In this document: positions 41,948-50,954 of the stretch, piece after piece | Position numbering within the stretch: position 1 is the first letter of the stretch | Layout: each line of letters starts with the position of its first letter | From: KBS-83 sp051025295 | Lineage (GTDB): Bacteria > Acidobacteriota > Terriglobia > Terriglobales > Acidobacteriaceae | DNA length: 64,000 bases | Assembly (NCBI GenBank): GCA_051025295.1 | Contig: JBMGJV010000024.1 | Direction: 5' to 3' (one strand) | Position numbers and translations under genes: made by a program | Notes under the pieces: model-generated | Database searches by the model: none | What the model was told of the DNA's origin: nothing | What the model saw: only the letters and a program-made list of their open reading frames with translations

Positions 41948-43600
41948 TTACTCGACGAGGGTGGCCAGGGTGTCGGGCTGGGGTTGCGCGTCCGTCGTTG
42001 TTTGCTGGCGGTTCTTGTAGCTGGCCGCGACGAAGGAGCGGAAGAGCGGATGCGGCTCGAGCGGCTTGGACTTGAACTCGGGGTGGAACTGGCAGCCGAG
42101 GAAGAAGGGGTGGCTGGGCAGCTCGACGATCTCGACGTAGGTGGAGTCGGGCGTGGTGCCGGTGATGCGGAGGCCAGCACCGGTGAGCAGCGGCTCGTAC
42201 TCGCGGTTGAACTCGTAACGGTGGCGGTGGCGTTCTGAGATCTCGGTGCGGCCGTAGGCTTCGGCGGCCTTTGAGCCGGGCTCGAGCAGGCACGTCCACG
42301 CGCCGAGGCGCATGGTGCCGCCCATCTCTTCGACGCCGGTGAGCTCGCGGAGCTTGTAGATGACGCGGTGGGGGGTGGCGGGGTCGAACTCGCTCGAATT
42401 GGCGCCGTGCAGCTTGCAGACGTTGCGCGCGAACTCGATGGTGGCCGTCTGCATGCCGAGGCAGATGCCGAAGTAGGGCGTGCCGGACTCGCGCGCGTAA
42501 CGGATGGCGTTGAGCATGCCTTCGATGCCGCGCTTGCCGAAGCCGCCGGGGACGAGGATGCCGTCGAAGTCCTTGAGCTGTGAGGCGTAGTCCTCGGTTT
42601 CGAGGCCTTCGGCTTCGAGCCAGCTCACCCGCAGCTTCAAGTTCTGCGCAAGCGCGCCGTGAACCAGCGCTTCCTTCACGGATTTGTAACTGTCTTCGTA
42701 CTCGACGTACTTGCCGACTATGCCGATGTGGACTTCGTCCTTGGGGTGGTAGGCGTGGTCGACCACCTGCTGCCAGCGGGAGAGGTCGGCGGGGCGCGTC
42801 TCGAGGCGGAGGTACTTGAGGGCGAGCGCGTCGACGCCCTCGTGGGCGAAGTTGAGCGGAACCTCGTAGATGGATTCGACGTCGCGGGCGGCGATGACGG
42901 CCTGGTCTTCGAGATTGCAGAAGAGCGCGATCTTGCTCTTGATGTCGCGCGAGAGGGCGCGGTCGGACCGGCAGAGCAGGATGTCGGGCTGGATGCCGAT
43001 CGAGAGCATCTCCTTCACGGAGTGCTGCGTGGGCTTGGTCTTCAGCTCCTGCGCGGCGGCGATCCAGGGCACGAGCGTGACGTGCACGAAGACGGTGTTG
43101 TCGCGGCCAAGCTCCTGGCGCATCTGGCGGATCGCTTCGAGGAAGGGCAGCGACTCGATGTCGCCGACAGTGCCGCCGATCTCGACGATGGCGACGTCGC
43201 AGTCCGCTGCGACCTTGCGCATGGCGTTCTTGATCTCGTTGGTGACGTGCGGGATGACCTGCACCGTCTTGCCGAGGTAGTCGCCGCGGCGCTCCTTGGT
43301 GATGATCTGCTCGTAGATGCGCCCGGTGGTGAGATTGTTATCGCGGCTGAGGCGCGCATGGGTGAAGCGCTCGTAGTGGCCGAGGTCGAGGTCGGTCTCG
43401 GCGCCGTCGTCGGTGACGAAGACCTCACCGTGCTGGAACGGCGACATGGTGCCCGGGTCGACGTTGAGGTACGGGTCAAACTTCATGAGGTTGACGCGGA
43501 GCCCGCGAGCCTCCAGCAGGCAGCCGATGGAGGCAGCGGCCAGGCCTTTGCCGAGACTGGACACAACACCGCCGGTCACAAAGATGTACTTTGCTGACAC
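41948..43600 (-). CDS. pyrG: CTP synthase
   Basis: Converts UTP to CTP with glutamine and ATP, cytosolic, 550 residues. The frame is open far upstream, but GTG 43600 with AGAGGTGA five bases upstream gives the family N-terminus SAKYIFVTGGVVSSLGKGLAAASIG. The synthetase P-loop is in that segment; KFDPYLNVDPGTMSPFQHGEVFV follows. The glutamine amidotransferase domain carries YFGICLGMQ (cysteine about residue 379) and FHPEFKSKPLEPHPLF. Length and order are those of a complete enzyme. It is divergent from the next gene; the 19-base palindrome at 43700 lies in the gap. Confidence 0.96.
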   Translation of the reverse strand: MSAKYIFVTGGVVSSLGKGLAAASIGCLLEARGLRVNLMKFDPYLNVDPGTMSPFQHGEVFVTDDGAETDLDLGHYERFTHARLSRDNNLTTGRIYEQIITKERRGDYLGKTVQVIPHVTNEIKNAMRKVAADCDVAIVEIGGTVGDIESLPFLEAIRQMRQELGRDNTVFVHVTLVPWIAAAQELKTKPTQHSVKEMLSIGIQPDILLCRSDRALSRDIKSKIALFCNLEDQAVIAARDVESIYEVPLNFAHEGVDALALKYLRLETRPADLSRWQQVVDHAYHPKDEVHIGIVGKYVEYEDSYKSVKEALVHGALAQNLKLRVSWLEAEGLETEDYASQLKDFDGILVPGGFGKRGIEGMLNAIRYARESGTPYFGICLGMQTATIEFARNVCKLHGANSSEFDPATPHRVIYKLRELTGVEEMGGTMRLGAWTCLLEPGSKAAEAYGRTEISERHRHRYEFNREYEPLLTGAGLRITGTTPDSTYVEIVELPSHPFFLGCQFHPEFKSKPLEPHPLFRSFVAASYKNRQQTTTDAQPQPDTLATLVE

Positions 43601-43699
43601 TGCATCACCTCTGAATTGTGGGGTTGGATGGCGTACCGGGTGGGCACGATCAAGTATCGCAGAGCGGGTGGGATGGGGGAAGCGGTTTCTGGTCTGCTG

Positions 43700-43718
43700 T
43701 GTTCCACGCTGTGGAACA
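43700..43718. promoter_or_regulatory. Perfect 8+8 inverted repeat between divergent genes
   Basis: TGTTCCACGCTGTGGAACA is perfectly palindromic over eight bases per arm with a three-base centre. It lies about 100 bases before pyrG and 105 before the divergent gene. It could be a regulator-binding site. The arms match a ParB parS half-site, but parS has no spacer, so that reading is weak. Confidence 0.4.
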
Positions 43719-43822
43719 ACGGTACAGTTCGGCCGCGTCAGGTACGAGCAGACATCCGGCTCCGTCACACGTCTAGAGTGGCAGGCGCTCTTGGCGTCTA
43801 GATTGAAGAGATCGTGAGAGAG

Positions 43823-44839
43823 ATGAGGATCGAGAGAGCTATCGGATGTCGATTGTTGCCGGGGTTGCTGGGCGCATTGCTGCTGGCGCTGCCGGGGACC
43901 GTCGCCCTGGCGCAGACGGCTGCGCCGAGGGATCCGGCGGTGATTGCGACGATTCACCGGCTGGTGCTGACGAATGGCGACTTCCAGAATGTGCGCCGGT
44001 ATGTGCTGAAGGGCGACCGGGTGCGTTACATCTCGTCCGAGCGCGGAGGGGAGTGGGAGGAGCTGCCGGTGAGCCTGGTGGACTGGGCGGCGACGCTCAA
44101 GTACGCGCACCAGCACACGGTGGCGGGGGAGCAGGAGCAGGCTGCGTCCGAGGATGCAAAGGCGGTGGATGCGGAGGCCGCGGCGGAGAAGGCCGAGATG
44201 AATGGGCGCACGCCGGAGGTGGCGCCGCACCTGCACCTTCCGGATCGCGATGGCGTGTGGGTGCTGGATTACTTCGAGAACAAGCCGGAACTGGTCACTC
44301 TGGAACAAAACAGCGGCGATGTGAATCAGCGCACCGGGCACAACGTGATGCGTGCGGCGATCAATCCACTGGCCAGCAAAAAGCAGGAGGTGCGGCTGGA
44401 TGGTGAGGGATCGAAGGTGCACCTGCACCAGAACCGGCCGACCTTCTACGTCAGCCTGACGACGGCGGATAACTCCGCCGGGCCGAATGCGATGAAGGTG
44501 GACACGGGCAATGCGAACGGGCCACAGGCGATGAGCTCACCGGAGAGCCAGTACGCGATCGTGACCATCCAGCCGCGGCGTGGCTACCGCGTGGTGACGA
44601 ACGTGAACCTGAGCGCGCTGGGGCAGATGACGCAGACGCAGGATGTGGTGCCGACGACCGCGACCGTTCTGCCGGGTGGGCACTGGCTGAAGCTGGAACC
44701 GAAGCAGCCGCTGGCGATCGGTCAGTATGCGCTGATGGAGCGGCTGGACCCGAGGGAGATCAACCTGTCGGTGTGGGACTTCGCGATCGAGCCGCAGTCG
44801 GGCGACAACCTGAACACGATCCTGCCGCTGCGGCCCTGA
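43823..44839 (+). CDS. Secreted protein of unknown function
   Basis: 338 residues from ATG 43823 (GTG 43814 also in frame). Signal peptide ERAIGCRLLPGLLGALLLALPGTVALAQ. The mature N-terminus, IHRLVLTNGDFQNVRRYVLKGDRVRYISSERGGEWEELPVSLVDWAATLKYAHQH, reads like a beta-rich domain seen in Acidobacteriota surface proteins; a charged Ala-Glu helix (EDAKAVDAEAAAEKAEM) follows and then a second domain with TIQPRRGYRVVTNVNLSALGQM. No recognised catalytic motif. It is transcribed alone and its 3' end faces the GGDEF gene. Confidence 0.65.
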   Translation: MRIERAIGCRLLPGLLGALLLALPGTVALAQTAAPRDPAVIATIHRLVLTNGDFQNVRRYVLKGDRVRYISSERGGEWEELPVSLVDWAATLKYAHQHTVAGEQEQAASEDAKAVDAEAAAEKAEMNGRTPEVAPHLHLPDRDGVWVLDYFENKPELVTLEQNSGDVNQRTGHNVMRAAINPLASKKQEVRLDGEGSKVHLHQNRPTFYVSLTTADNSAGPNAMKVDTGNANGPQAMSSPESQYAIVTIQPRRGYRVVTNVNLSALGQMTQTQDVVPTTATVLPGGHWLKLEPKQPLAIGQYALMERLDPREINLSVWDFAIEPQSGDNLNTILPLRP

Positions 44840-44899
44840 TCGGGCATCGCTCGCGTCAGGACGGAGACGGACGGGGCGAAGTGAACGGAACGAAAACGA

Positions 44900-45907
44900 T
44901 CAGCCCTGTGCGGCGATGCCGTCGCGGGTCGAGTTTTTCACCAGGTACATGCGGCGATCCGCGGCCTCGAGCATGCGGGTCGCATCCTTCGCGTCGTCCG
45001 GGTAGTTCGCCAGGCCGAGGCTCGCGGTCAGGCGTAGTTGCGCCGCGCTGAGGAAGCGGCGGGAGCGAAGGGCGACTAGCAAGCGATTCGCGGCCTTGGT
45101 GCCGGAGTGCAGAGATGTCTGCGGCAGCACGACGACGAACTCGTCACCGCCGTAGCGGAAGCAGATGTCCACGTTCCGCATAGTGTTACGAATCAGGTCG
45201 GCGGCCTCGGCCAGCACGCGGCTGCCGATCTGGTGGCCGTGCGCGTCGTTGACCTGCTTGAAGTAGTCGAGGTCAAGAAAAATGAGCGAGAGCGGCGCGT
45301 CGAAGCGCTTGGCGCGTTCGATCTCGACGGGGAGCACGGCCTTGAGGTGCCGCGCGTTGTAGAGCCCGGTCACGTCGTCGGTGATGGTGAGTTCCTGGAT
45401 GCGCTCGACGGCGCGCGCGTTCTCGATCGCGATCGCGGCGTAGTCGCAGAGGATGTAGAGGAAGGTGATGGCCTCGTCCGAGAGCGACTGCGGATTGAGG
45501 TGCGTGACCTGCAACACGCCGAGCGTGCGGTCGCGCGAGCGCAGCGGCAGGCAGATGGCGGAGTGCTCCTGGTCGCGCGCGGTCAGGGGGGCGGGTCCGC
45601 CGTCGTCGGCGACGATGAGCGGCTCACCATGGAGCGCGACCCAGCCGGAGATGCCGGCGCCGAGCGGGATGCGTATGCTGGCGAGCTCATCTGCAGAGAT
45701 GCCGCGGGCAAGTGTGTAGGACAGCTCGCGCGTGCGCTCATCGACCATCAGGAGCGACCAGCTCTCCGGCTGGAAGTAGCGGTCCATCTGCTCGAGGATG
45801 CTGTGAAGCACGGTGGGGAGGTCGAGCGAGGAGGTGAGCGCTCGGGCGGCATCGTGGAAGATGCGCAGGTGCTCGTAGGCGACACTGCCCTGGATGGAAT
45901 CGGCCAT
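44900..45907 (-). CDS. GAF-GGDEF diguanylate cyclase
   Basis: 335 residues from ATG 45907. An N-terminal GAF domain (about 10-165; LYTLARGISADELASIRIPLGAGISGWVALHGEPLIV, then ICLPLRSRDRTLGVLQVTHL) is followed by a GGDEF domain: TITDDVTGLYNARHLKAVLPVEIERAKRF, LIFLDLDYFKQVNDAHGH and the active site RYGGDEFVVVLPQ. The catalytic GGDEF is intact, so it should make c-di-GMP from GTP, with the GAF domain binding a small ligand or cyclic nucleotide. No autoinhibitory RxxD motif was looked for beyond the eye. Ribosome site is weak. Confidence 0.88.
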   Translation of the reverse strand: MADSIQGSVAYEHLRIFHDAARALTSSLDLPTVLHSILEQMDRYFQPESWSLLMVDERTRELSYTLARGISADELASIRIPLGAGISGWVALHGEPLIVADDGGPAPLTARDQEHSAICLPLRSRDRTLGVLQVTHLNPQSLSDEAITFLYILCDYAAIAIENARAVERIQELTITDDVTGLYNARHLKAVLPVEIERAKRFDAPLSLIFLDLDYFKQVNDAHGHQIGSRVLAEAADLIRNTMRNVDICFRYGGDEFVVVLPQTSLHSGTKAANRLLVALRSRRFLSAAQLRLTASLGLANYPDDAKDATRMLEAADRRMYLVKNSTRDGIAAQG

Positions 45908-45968
45908 GGGGGTGGTCTGATTGTGCCATGAGCGCCCGTTCCGGTGCGCGAGAGCGTGATGAGGGCGG

Positions 45969-46624
45969 CTAAGGAGCCGGGCTGCGCACGGCCCAGGCGA
46001 GGCCGTCGGGTTCGGGACCGGCATCGATTTTGCCGACGACCGCCAGCGAATGGAGATCGATCACAGTGACGTAATTGTCCGGCGTGCAGGCCACGAACGC
46101 GCGCGCGCCACCGGGCTCGATAAGGATGCCGGCAGCGCCGTGCCCGATGGGGATCCGCTTGATCTCATGGCGCGAGGCGGCGTCGATGATGACGAGGTCC
46201 GGGCCGCCCAGGGTAGAGACGAGCACGAGCTTACCGTCGGGCGTGAACTTCAGCCGATTGGCGCTCGGCACGTTGCGCCGACGAAGGTCAACCCGTGCGG
46301 ACCACGCAAGGGCCCGAGGTCGATCGAGGGCAGCGCGCGCTGGTGCACCAGATCGAGCACGGCGAGCGTGTTGTAGCTGCCGAAGCCGTAGTTCGAAGCG
46401 TAGGCCGTGGTGCCGTCTGTTGAGGCGATGACCTCGTGTGGATCATTGCCAACGGGCATCTTCGCGACGACCGCGAGGGTGGCTGGATTGACGATGCTGA
46501 GCGTGTGGTCCTGCTTCGAGAGGACGAGCAGGGAAGCGTTGGCACGGGCGGCCGTTTGGGCGTGCAGCACAGCGCTAAGGCAGGCTGTGGCGAACCCAAG
46601 TGCGGAGCGGACTGGGAGCTTCAT
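45969..46624 (-). pseudogene. YncE-like beta-propeller gene, broken by internal deletion
   Basis: The 5' part from ATG 46624 encodes a signal peptide (VRSALGFATACLSAVLHAQ) and propeller blades LLVLSKQDHTLSIVNPATLAVVAKMPVGNDPHEVIAS, then LDLVHQRALPSIDLGPLRGPHGLTFVG and stops after PIG at 46250. The remaining blades continue in another frame, SANRLKFTPDGKLVLVSTLGGPDLVIIDAAS, ending KIDAGPEPDGLAWAVRSPAP. Homologues carry a stretch of roughly 130-150 residues between GPHGLTFVG and ANRLKFTPDG which is absent here, and the joint near 46275 also shifts the frame. A functional secreted propeller is therefore unlikely. Confidence 0.7.
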
Positions 46625-46732
46625 GCGGGAGCGTGCCTCCGAGCGGAGCGTCAGGACGGAAGCATAGACGAGTTTGGGAGCGCCGGGTCTACTGCGCGAA
46701 TCAGTGTTGCTTGTGGCCGGAGCCGGTAGGCG

Positions 46733-47809
46733 TTAGCCGCCGATGTGGACCATCGACCGGCTGGGCTTGAGGAAGCCGGGCTCGCCGATGTGGTGGCGGG
46801 CCTCCTTGCGGGAGATGATCTGCTCGATGGTGCGGGCCAGATCTTCGTCCGTGCCGCCGCGGTGGAGCACGCCGTAGAGATCGTGATCGGCCTGCGAGAA
46901 GAGGCAGGTGCGGATCTTGCCGTCAGACGTGAGGCGGACGCGGCTGCACGCGCCGCAGAAGGCGCGCGAGACAGGCGCGATGATGCCGACCTCGCCGATG
47001 CCGTCGTCGAAGGTGAAGCGCTGCGCTGTTTCGCCGGGCGTGGTGCCGGGCAAGGGCACCAGCGGACGCACGCTCGCGATGCGGGCGCGCAGCTCGTCGT
47101 AGCCGATGACCGTGTCGGGCGACCAGATGCGGTCCTCCTCAAGCGGCATGAATTCGATGAAGCGGAGGATGACGCCCTCGGCACGCGCGAAGTGAACGAA
47201 GGGCTCGATCTGCTCGTCGTTGAAGCCGCGCAGGAGCACGCAGTTCACCTTGACGGGACCGAGGCCGGCGCGCGCTGCGGCGCGAATGCCGGCGAGCACA
47301 CGGTCGTAGCTGCCGGGGACGCGGGTGATGCGCGCGAAGACGTCGGGATCGACCGCGTCCATGGAGACGGTGACGCGGGTGAGGCCGGCATCGCGCAGTG
47401 CCTCGGCCTGGTCGGCGAGCAGGTGGCCGTTGGTGGTCACGGCGATGTCGAGCGCGCGGCCCTCGCCCGTGGCGAGCATGCTGCCGTCGGGTGAGAAGGT
47501 GGTGCGCAGCGCGGCGACGTCGCGGACGAGGCTCGTGAGGTTGCGGCGGAGCAGCGGCTCACCGCCAGTGAGCCGCACCTTCTCAATGCCGAGCGAGACG
47601 AAGACCCGAATGAGGCGGAGGTAGGCATCGAGCGGGAGCTCGCTGTACTGCGCGCCGTCCGTGCCGGTGCGGCAGTAGATACAGCGGTAGTTGCAGCGAT
47701 CGGTGACGGAGACGCGCAGATCCGTGATGGCGCGGCCGTGCGAGTCGGTCAGACGCCGGCGGCCGGGCAGAAAGGCAGGCGCGGCGGTCGGGATGGACTG
47801 GGTAGACAC
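46733..47809 (-). CDS. moaA: GTP 3',8-cyclase (molybdenum cofactor step 1)
   Basis: Radical SAM enzyme making the cyclic precursor of molybdopterin from GTP, 358 residues. The frame is open upstream but GTG 47809 begins VSTQSIPTAAPAFLPGRRRLTDSHGR just before the radical SAM cluster motif CNYRCIYC (C39, C43, C46). The C-terminal second cluster motif CGACSRVRLTSDGKIRTC and the terminal Gly-Gly (HIGG) are present, both needed for activity. RFIEFMPLEEDRIW near the middle matches the GTP-binding region. No other moa gene is adjacent. Flanked by the broken propeller gene and the MFS gene, all on the same strand. Confidence 0.94.
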   Translation of the reverse strand: MSTQSIPTAAPAFLPGRRRLTDSHGRAITDLRVSVTDRCNYRCIYCRTGTDGAQYSELPLDAYLRLIRVFVSLGIEKVRLTGGEPLLRRNLTSLVRDVAALRTTFSPDGSMLATGEGRALDIAVTTNGHLLADQAEALRDAGLTRVTVSMDAVDPDVFARITRVPGSYDRVLAGIRAAARAGLGPVKVNCVLLRGFNDEQIEPFVHFARAEGVILRFIEFMPLEEDRIWSPDTVIGYDELRARIASVRPLVPLPGTTPGETAQRFTFDDGIGEVGIIAPVSRAFCGACSRVRLTSDGKIRTCLFSQADHDLYGVLHRGGTDEDLARTIEQIISRKEARHHIGEPGFLKPSRSMVHIGG

Positions 47810-47906
47810 TGATCTCGTTCGATGCGCGGGCCTAGGGAGGCTGCTCGGAACCTGGCCGGGCCGCACTCTCCATTGTATGCAAATGGCCGGCGGGTGGCCG
47901 GGTTGG

Positions 47907-49253
47907 CTAGAGAGTTGTGACGGTGGCGGGGGCGGGCCGGCACAGCCGGCGCAGCAACAGGGTGATGGCGACCACGCCGAGCGGCGGCAGCATGCACAGC
48001 AGCAGGCCATGCTGGTAGCTGCCGGTGAGGTCGCGCAGGCGGCCCATCACGAAGGGGCCGACAAAGGCGCCGGTCATGCCCAGGCTGTTGATGGTTGCGA
48101 TGCCCGCGGCGGCGGCCCGGCCATGGAGGAAGAGCGGCGGAACGGTCCACAGCACCGCGAGCGAGGACGTGAAGGCGATGATGACCAGGTAGAAGGCCGG
48201 CACGCCGATCCACGGATTGCGGGTGAGTCCGCTGAGCAGAAACCCGAGCGCGATGATGAGGTAGGGAACGGCAATGTGGAAGAAGCGCTCGCCGGTGCGG
48301 TCGGAACTGCGGGAGACCAGGATCATGCCACCGGCACCGATCAGGTTGGCGCCGGAGATGAGGAAGCCGACGCCGGTCGGCGCGAGATGCGTGAGCTCAT
48401 GCAGGATCGCCGGGGCAGAGAGGTTGAAGCTGTACAGGCCGACCATGCTGCAGAAGTACAGGGTGGCCATCAGCCAGAAGCGCGGCTCGCGCACGAGGGT
48501 GTGCCAGGAGTCGTCGTGCGTGGCGACGAGGGCGACCTGCTCCTGCTGCACGCGCGTAAGCAGCCATTCCCGCTCCGGCGGCGTGAGCCACTTCGCATCG
48601 GCGGGACCGTCGGGCAGGCGCAGCAGAAAGACGAGACCCATGACAACAGCGGGCAGGCCCTCGACCAGGAAGAGCCATTGCCAGCCGGCGAGCCCGAGGC
48701 GTCCCTGTAGATGCAGCAGTGCGCCGGCAACTGCGCCCATGAGGACACTGCTGAGCGGGAGCGCGACATAGAAGCGACTGATGGAGCGGGCGCGCTGCGC
48801 GGCTGGAAACCACTGCGTGAGGTAGAAGATAAGCCCCGGGAAGAAGCCGGCCTCGGCCACGCCGAGCACGAAGCGCATGGCATAGAACTGGACCGGGGTG
48901 CGGACCAGCAGCATGGCCATGGCCAGCACACCCCACGTGAACAGGATGCGGGAGAGCCAGCGGCGCGCGCCGAAGCGGACCAGCAGCAGGTTCGAAGGCA
49001 GTTCGAAGATGGCGTAACCAACGAAGAACAGCCCTGCCCCAAAGCCATAGATGGAAGCGCTGAAGTGCAGGTCCTGATTCATTTGCAACGCGGCGTAGCT
49101 GACGTTGGCGCGATCCATGTAGGCGACGCCATAGGCCAGCGCGAGCAGCGGCAGCAGGTGCAGGCTGGCTTTGCGGATGGCGCGCTGGCCGAGCGCGGTG
49201 TCATCCTCATGACCAGCCACTGCAGAGACGAGCGTCGGATCGAGAGCGGACAT
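47907..49253 (-). CDS. MFS anion/sugar-acid transporter (ACS-like)
   Basis: 448 residues, complete MFS permease with twelve predicted helices. Motifs: HLLPLLALAYGVAYMDRANVSYA (helix 1), ELPSNLLLVRFGARRWLSRIL (motif A-like loop 2-3), VLGVAEAGFFPGLIFYLTQWFP (helix 4-5), and VSRSSDRTGERFFHIAVPYLI in the C-terminal half. These are the signature of the anion:cation symporter family, which takes up tartrate, phthalate, hexuronate or similar organic anions. Precedes moaA on the same strand with 97 bases between. Substrate unknown. Confidence 0.88.
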   Translation of the reverse strand: MSALDPTLVSAVAGHEDDTALGQRAIRKASLHLLPLLALAYGVAYMDRANVSYAALQMNQDLHFSASIYGFGAGLFFVGYAIFELPSNLLLVRFGARRWLSRILFTWGVLAMAMLLVRTPVQFYAMRFVLGVAEAGFFPGLIFYLTQWFPAAQRARSISRFYVALPLSSVLMGAVAGALLHLQGRLGLAGWQWLFLVEGLPAVVMGLVFLLRLPDGPADAKWLTPPEREWLLTRVQQEQVALVATHDDSWHTLVREPRFWLMATLYFCSMVGLYSFNLSAPAILHELTHLAPTGVGFLISGANLIGAGGMILVSRSSDRTGERFFHIAVPYLIIALGFLLSGLTRNPWIGVPAFYLVIIAFTSSLAVLWTVPPLFLHGRAAAAGIATINSLGMTGAFVGPFVMGRLRDLTGSYQHGLLLCMLPPLGVVAITLLLRRLCRPAPATVTTL

Positions 49254-49385
49254 GGATGGCTCGCTTCCGGAGGAGATGGCAGAGCCATCCTAGCCTGTCG
49301 TGCCGCCGCGAGGTTCCTGTCCTGACGGAACAAAGGTGGGTCGCGAGCCGAACCTGTCGCACCACCTGGAAGAGAGAGGTTTGCG

Positions 49386-50021
49386 ATGAAACCTGCCGCA
49401 TGGCTGCTGCTCCCCGGAACGTTGTTCGTGTGCGGGCTGTGGGGTACGGCCTCGATACCTCGAGTGCGCGCCGATGAGCAGATCGCACCCATCAACTACG
49501 ACAAGGATGGACGGGCCGTACTTCCGCCCGACTACCGTGAGTGGGTGTTTCTCAGCTCCGGCATCGACATGGCGTACGGGCCGAAGGCGTCGATGAACAT
49601 GGGTCACTCGATGTTCGACAACGTATTCGTCAATCCGGAGGCATACCGCAGCTTCCTCGCAACCGGGCACTGGCCTGCGCAGACGGCCTTCGTTCTCGAG
49701 ATCCGCAAGGGAGAGACGAACGCATCGATCAACCACGGTGGTCAGTCGCAGGGCGCAGAGGTCCTGGGGACGGAGCTGCATGTACGCGATATGAAGCGCT
49801 TTCCGGTGGGCGACGGCTGGAGGTTCTACGACGTGGGCGATGACGGCAAAGGCCGGCTGCTGCCGACGTCGGCGACCTGCTACTCCTGCCACCAGCAGCA
49901 CGGCGCGGTCGACACGAGCTTTGTGCAGTTCTACCCGACGTTGCTGACGGTAGCGAAGGCCAAAGGCACGCTCAGCGCGTCTTACCTGCACGACCTTGCC
50001 ACGGCGGGGCGCGGGAAGTGA
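49386..50021 (+). CDS. Cytochrome P460-like secreted c-type cytochrome
   Basis: 211 residues from ATG 49386 (GAGAGG upstream). Signal peptide KPAAWLLLPGTLFVCGLWGTASI. The mature part contains YDKDGRAVLPPDYREWVFLSSGIDMAYGPKASMNMGHSMFDNVFVNPEAYRSF, typical of the P460 family, and heme attachment motif CYSCH at about 165-169 in ATCYSCHQQHGAVDTSFVQFYPTL. P460 proteins oxidise hydroxylamine or act as NO-binding cytochromes; the diagnostic crosslink lysine cannot be checked here. No redox partner is adjacent. Possibly used in nitrogen oxide or detoxification chemistry. Confidence 0.85.
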   Translation: MKPAAWLLLPGTLFVCGLWGTASIPRVRADEQIAPINYDKDGRAVLPPDYREWVFLSSGIDMAYGPKASMNMGHSMFDNVFVNPEAYRSFLATGHWPAQTAFVLEIRKGETNASINHGGQSQGAEVLGTELHVRDMKRFPVGDGWRFYDVGDDGKGRLLPTSATCYSCHQQHGAVDTSFVQFYPTLLTVAKAKGTLSASYLHDLATAGRGK

Positions 50022-50043
50022 GTCGCTCGCCTGGCGTCAGTCT

Positions 50044-50823
50044 TCAGCGGGTCTCAAGCCCAACCACGGAGAACAGATCAAACGGATTTTGGTGCAGCGG
50101 CACGAAGGCTTCGGCGCGCGTGTAGCCGCTCTCGAGGCCGCGGAATTTTGCTACGGCGTCCTGCAGAGGGTAGTAGTGATCGGGCGACTGGCTGGCGTGC
50201 GCGTAGCAGGCGGCGCGCTTCTGCGCTTCTGTCGCATCGATGCTTACGTATCGAGTGGGTGAAAACTGCTGGGTGTCTTCGCCGTCCGAGACCTCGTAGT
50301 AGTAGAGCGCGAAGGTGCGACCGGACTGCTGCCATGCGTCGTACGTGAGATTCGCAATGGCGCGGTGATCGCGGTGATTATCGATTGGCCAGTGGGTGAA
50401 GACGGCATCGGGCTTCTCTGTCGCGAGCAGCTTCTGGAAAGCGTTGTAGTGCGCCTCGTCGACGATGGCGTGGCCGTTGATCTGGCCGGCGTAGGCGGGG
50501 TGAGCCTTAAGGATGCTGCAGGCCTTCGCAGCTTCAGCGATGCGCACGGGGGACGGCGTGGGCGGCCACGCTCCGTCATTTAGATAGAAGAGCACGACCT
50601 CATGACCGAGTGCGGTGAGCCGCGCGATGGTGCCGCCGCAGCCGTACTCGGGATCGCCAGGGTGGCCGCCGGTGACGACAATCTTGCGAGGGCGCGCGGG
50701 GTTGCGCGCATTGTCGAGCGCGGGTGCGGCGGCCTGCGGAAATACGTGAGGCGCAAGAACGCTGGCAGTGAGCAGCGCAGGCGCGTGTCTTGTGGCCGCG
50801 AGCAGCACCTCGCGCCGGTTCAC
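50044..50823 (-). CDS. PIG-L family deacetylase, exported
   Basis: 259 residues. Twin-arginine-like start NRREVLLAATRHAPALLTASVLAPHVFPQ suggests export. The PIG-L/LmbE zinc motifs are VVTGGHPGDPEYGCGG (HPGDPE, metal ligands and catalytic acid) and HWPIDNHRDHRAI (third ligand). Relatives remove N-acetyl groups from GlcNAc-containing substrates. Convergent with the P460 gene and divergent from the YpdA gene. A bacillithiol-type deacetylase (BshB) is cytosolic and not expected to be exported, so it is probably a surface or cell-wall sugar deacetylase. Confidence 0.86.
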   Translation of the reverse strand: MNRREVLLAATRHAPALLTASVLAPHVFPQAAAPALDNARNPARPRKIVVTGGHPGDPEYGCGGTIARLTALGHEVVLFYLNDGAWPPTPSPVRIAEAAKACSILKAHPAYAGQINGHAIVDEAHYNAFQKLLATEKPDAVFTHWPIDNHRDHRAIANLTYDAWQQSGRTFALYYYEVSDGEDTQQFSPTRYVSIDATEAQKRAACYAHASQSPDHYYPLQDAVAKFRGLESGYTRAEAFVPLHQNPFDLFSVVGLETR

Positions 50824-50954
50824 ACTGAGCTCCGTCGAGCGACATGACTCGGGCAGGGGTGGATGCGGTGGTCACGCATGATCTGCGAGTGTGCCTGCGC
50901 AATGCGATTCTCGCAATCCAAGGCGGGGCCTGGTGCATCTCGTAAGCTAGAGAT

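Noticed and set aside
43700..43718. Functional parS site
   Set aside because: Three extra bases separate the arms, and parS half-sites are directly adjacent; kept only as a palindrome.
43601..44428. Extension of the pyrG frame far upstream
   Set aside because: The family start is at GTG 43600 with a good ribosome site, and the upstream part is antisense to the divergent secreted-protein gene.
50044..50823. BshB (bacillithiol deacetylase) assignment for the PIG-L gene
   Set aside because: The protein has an export signal, whereas BshB acts in the cytosol.
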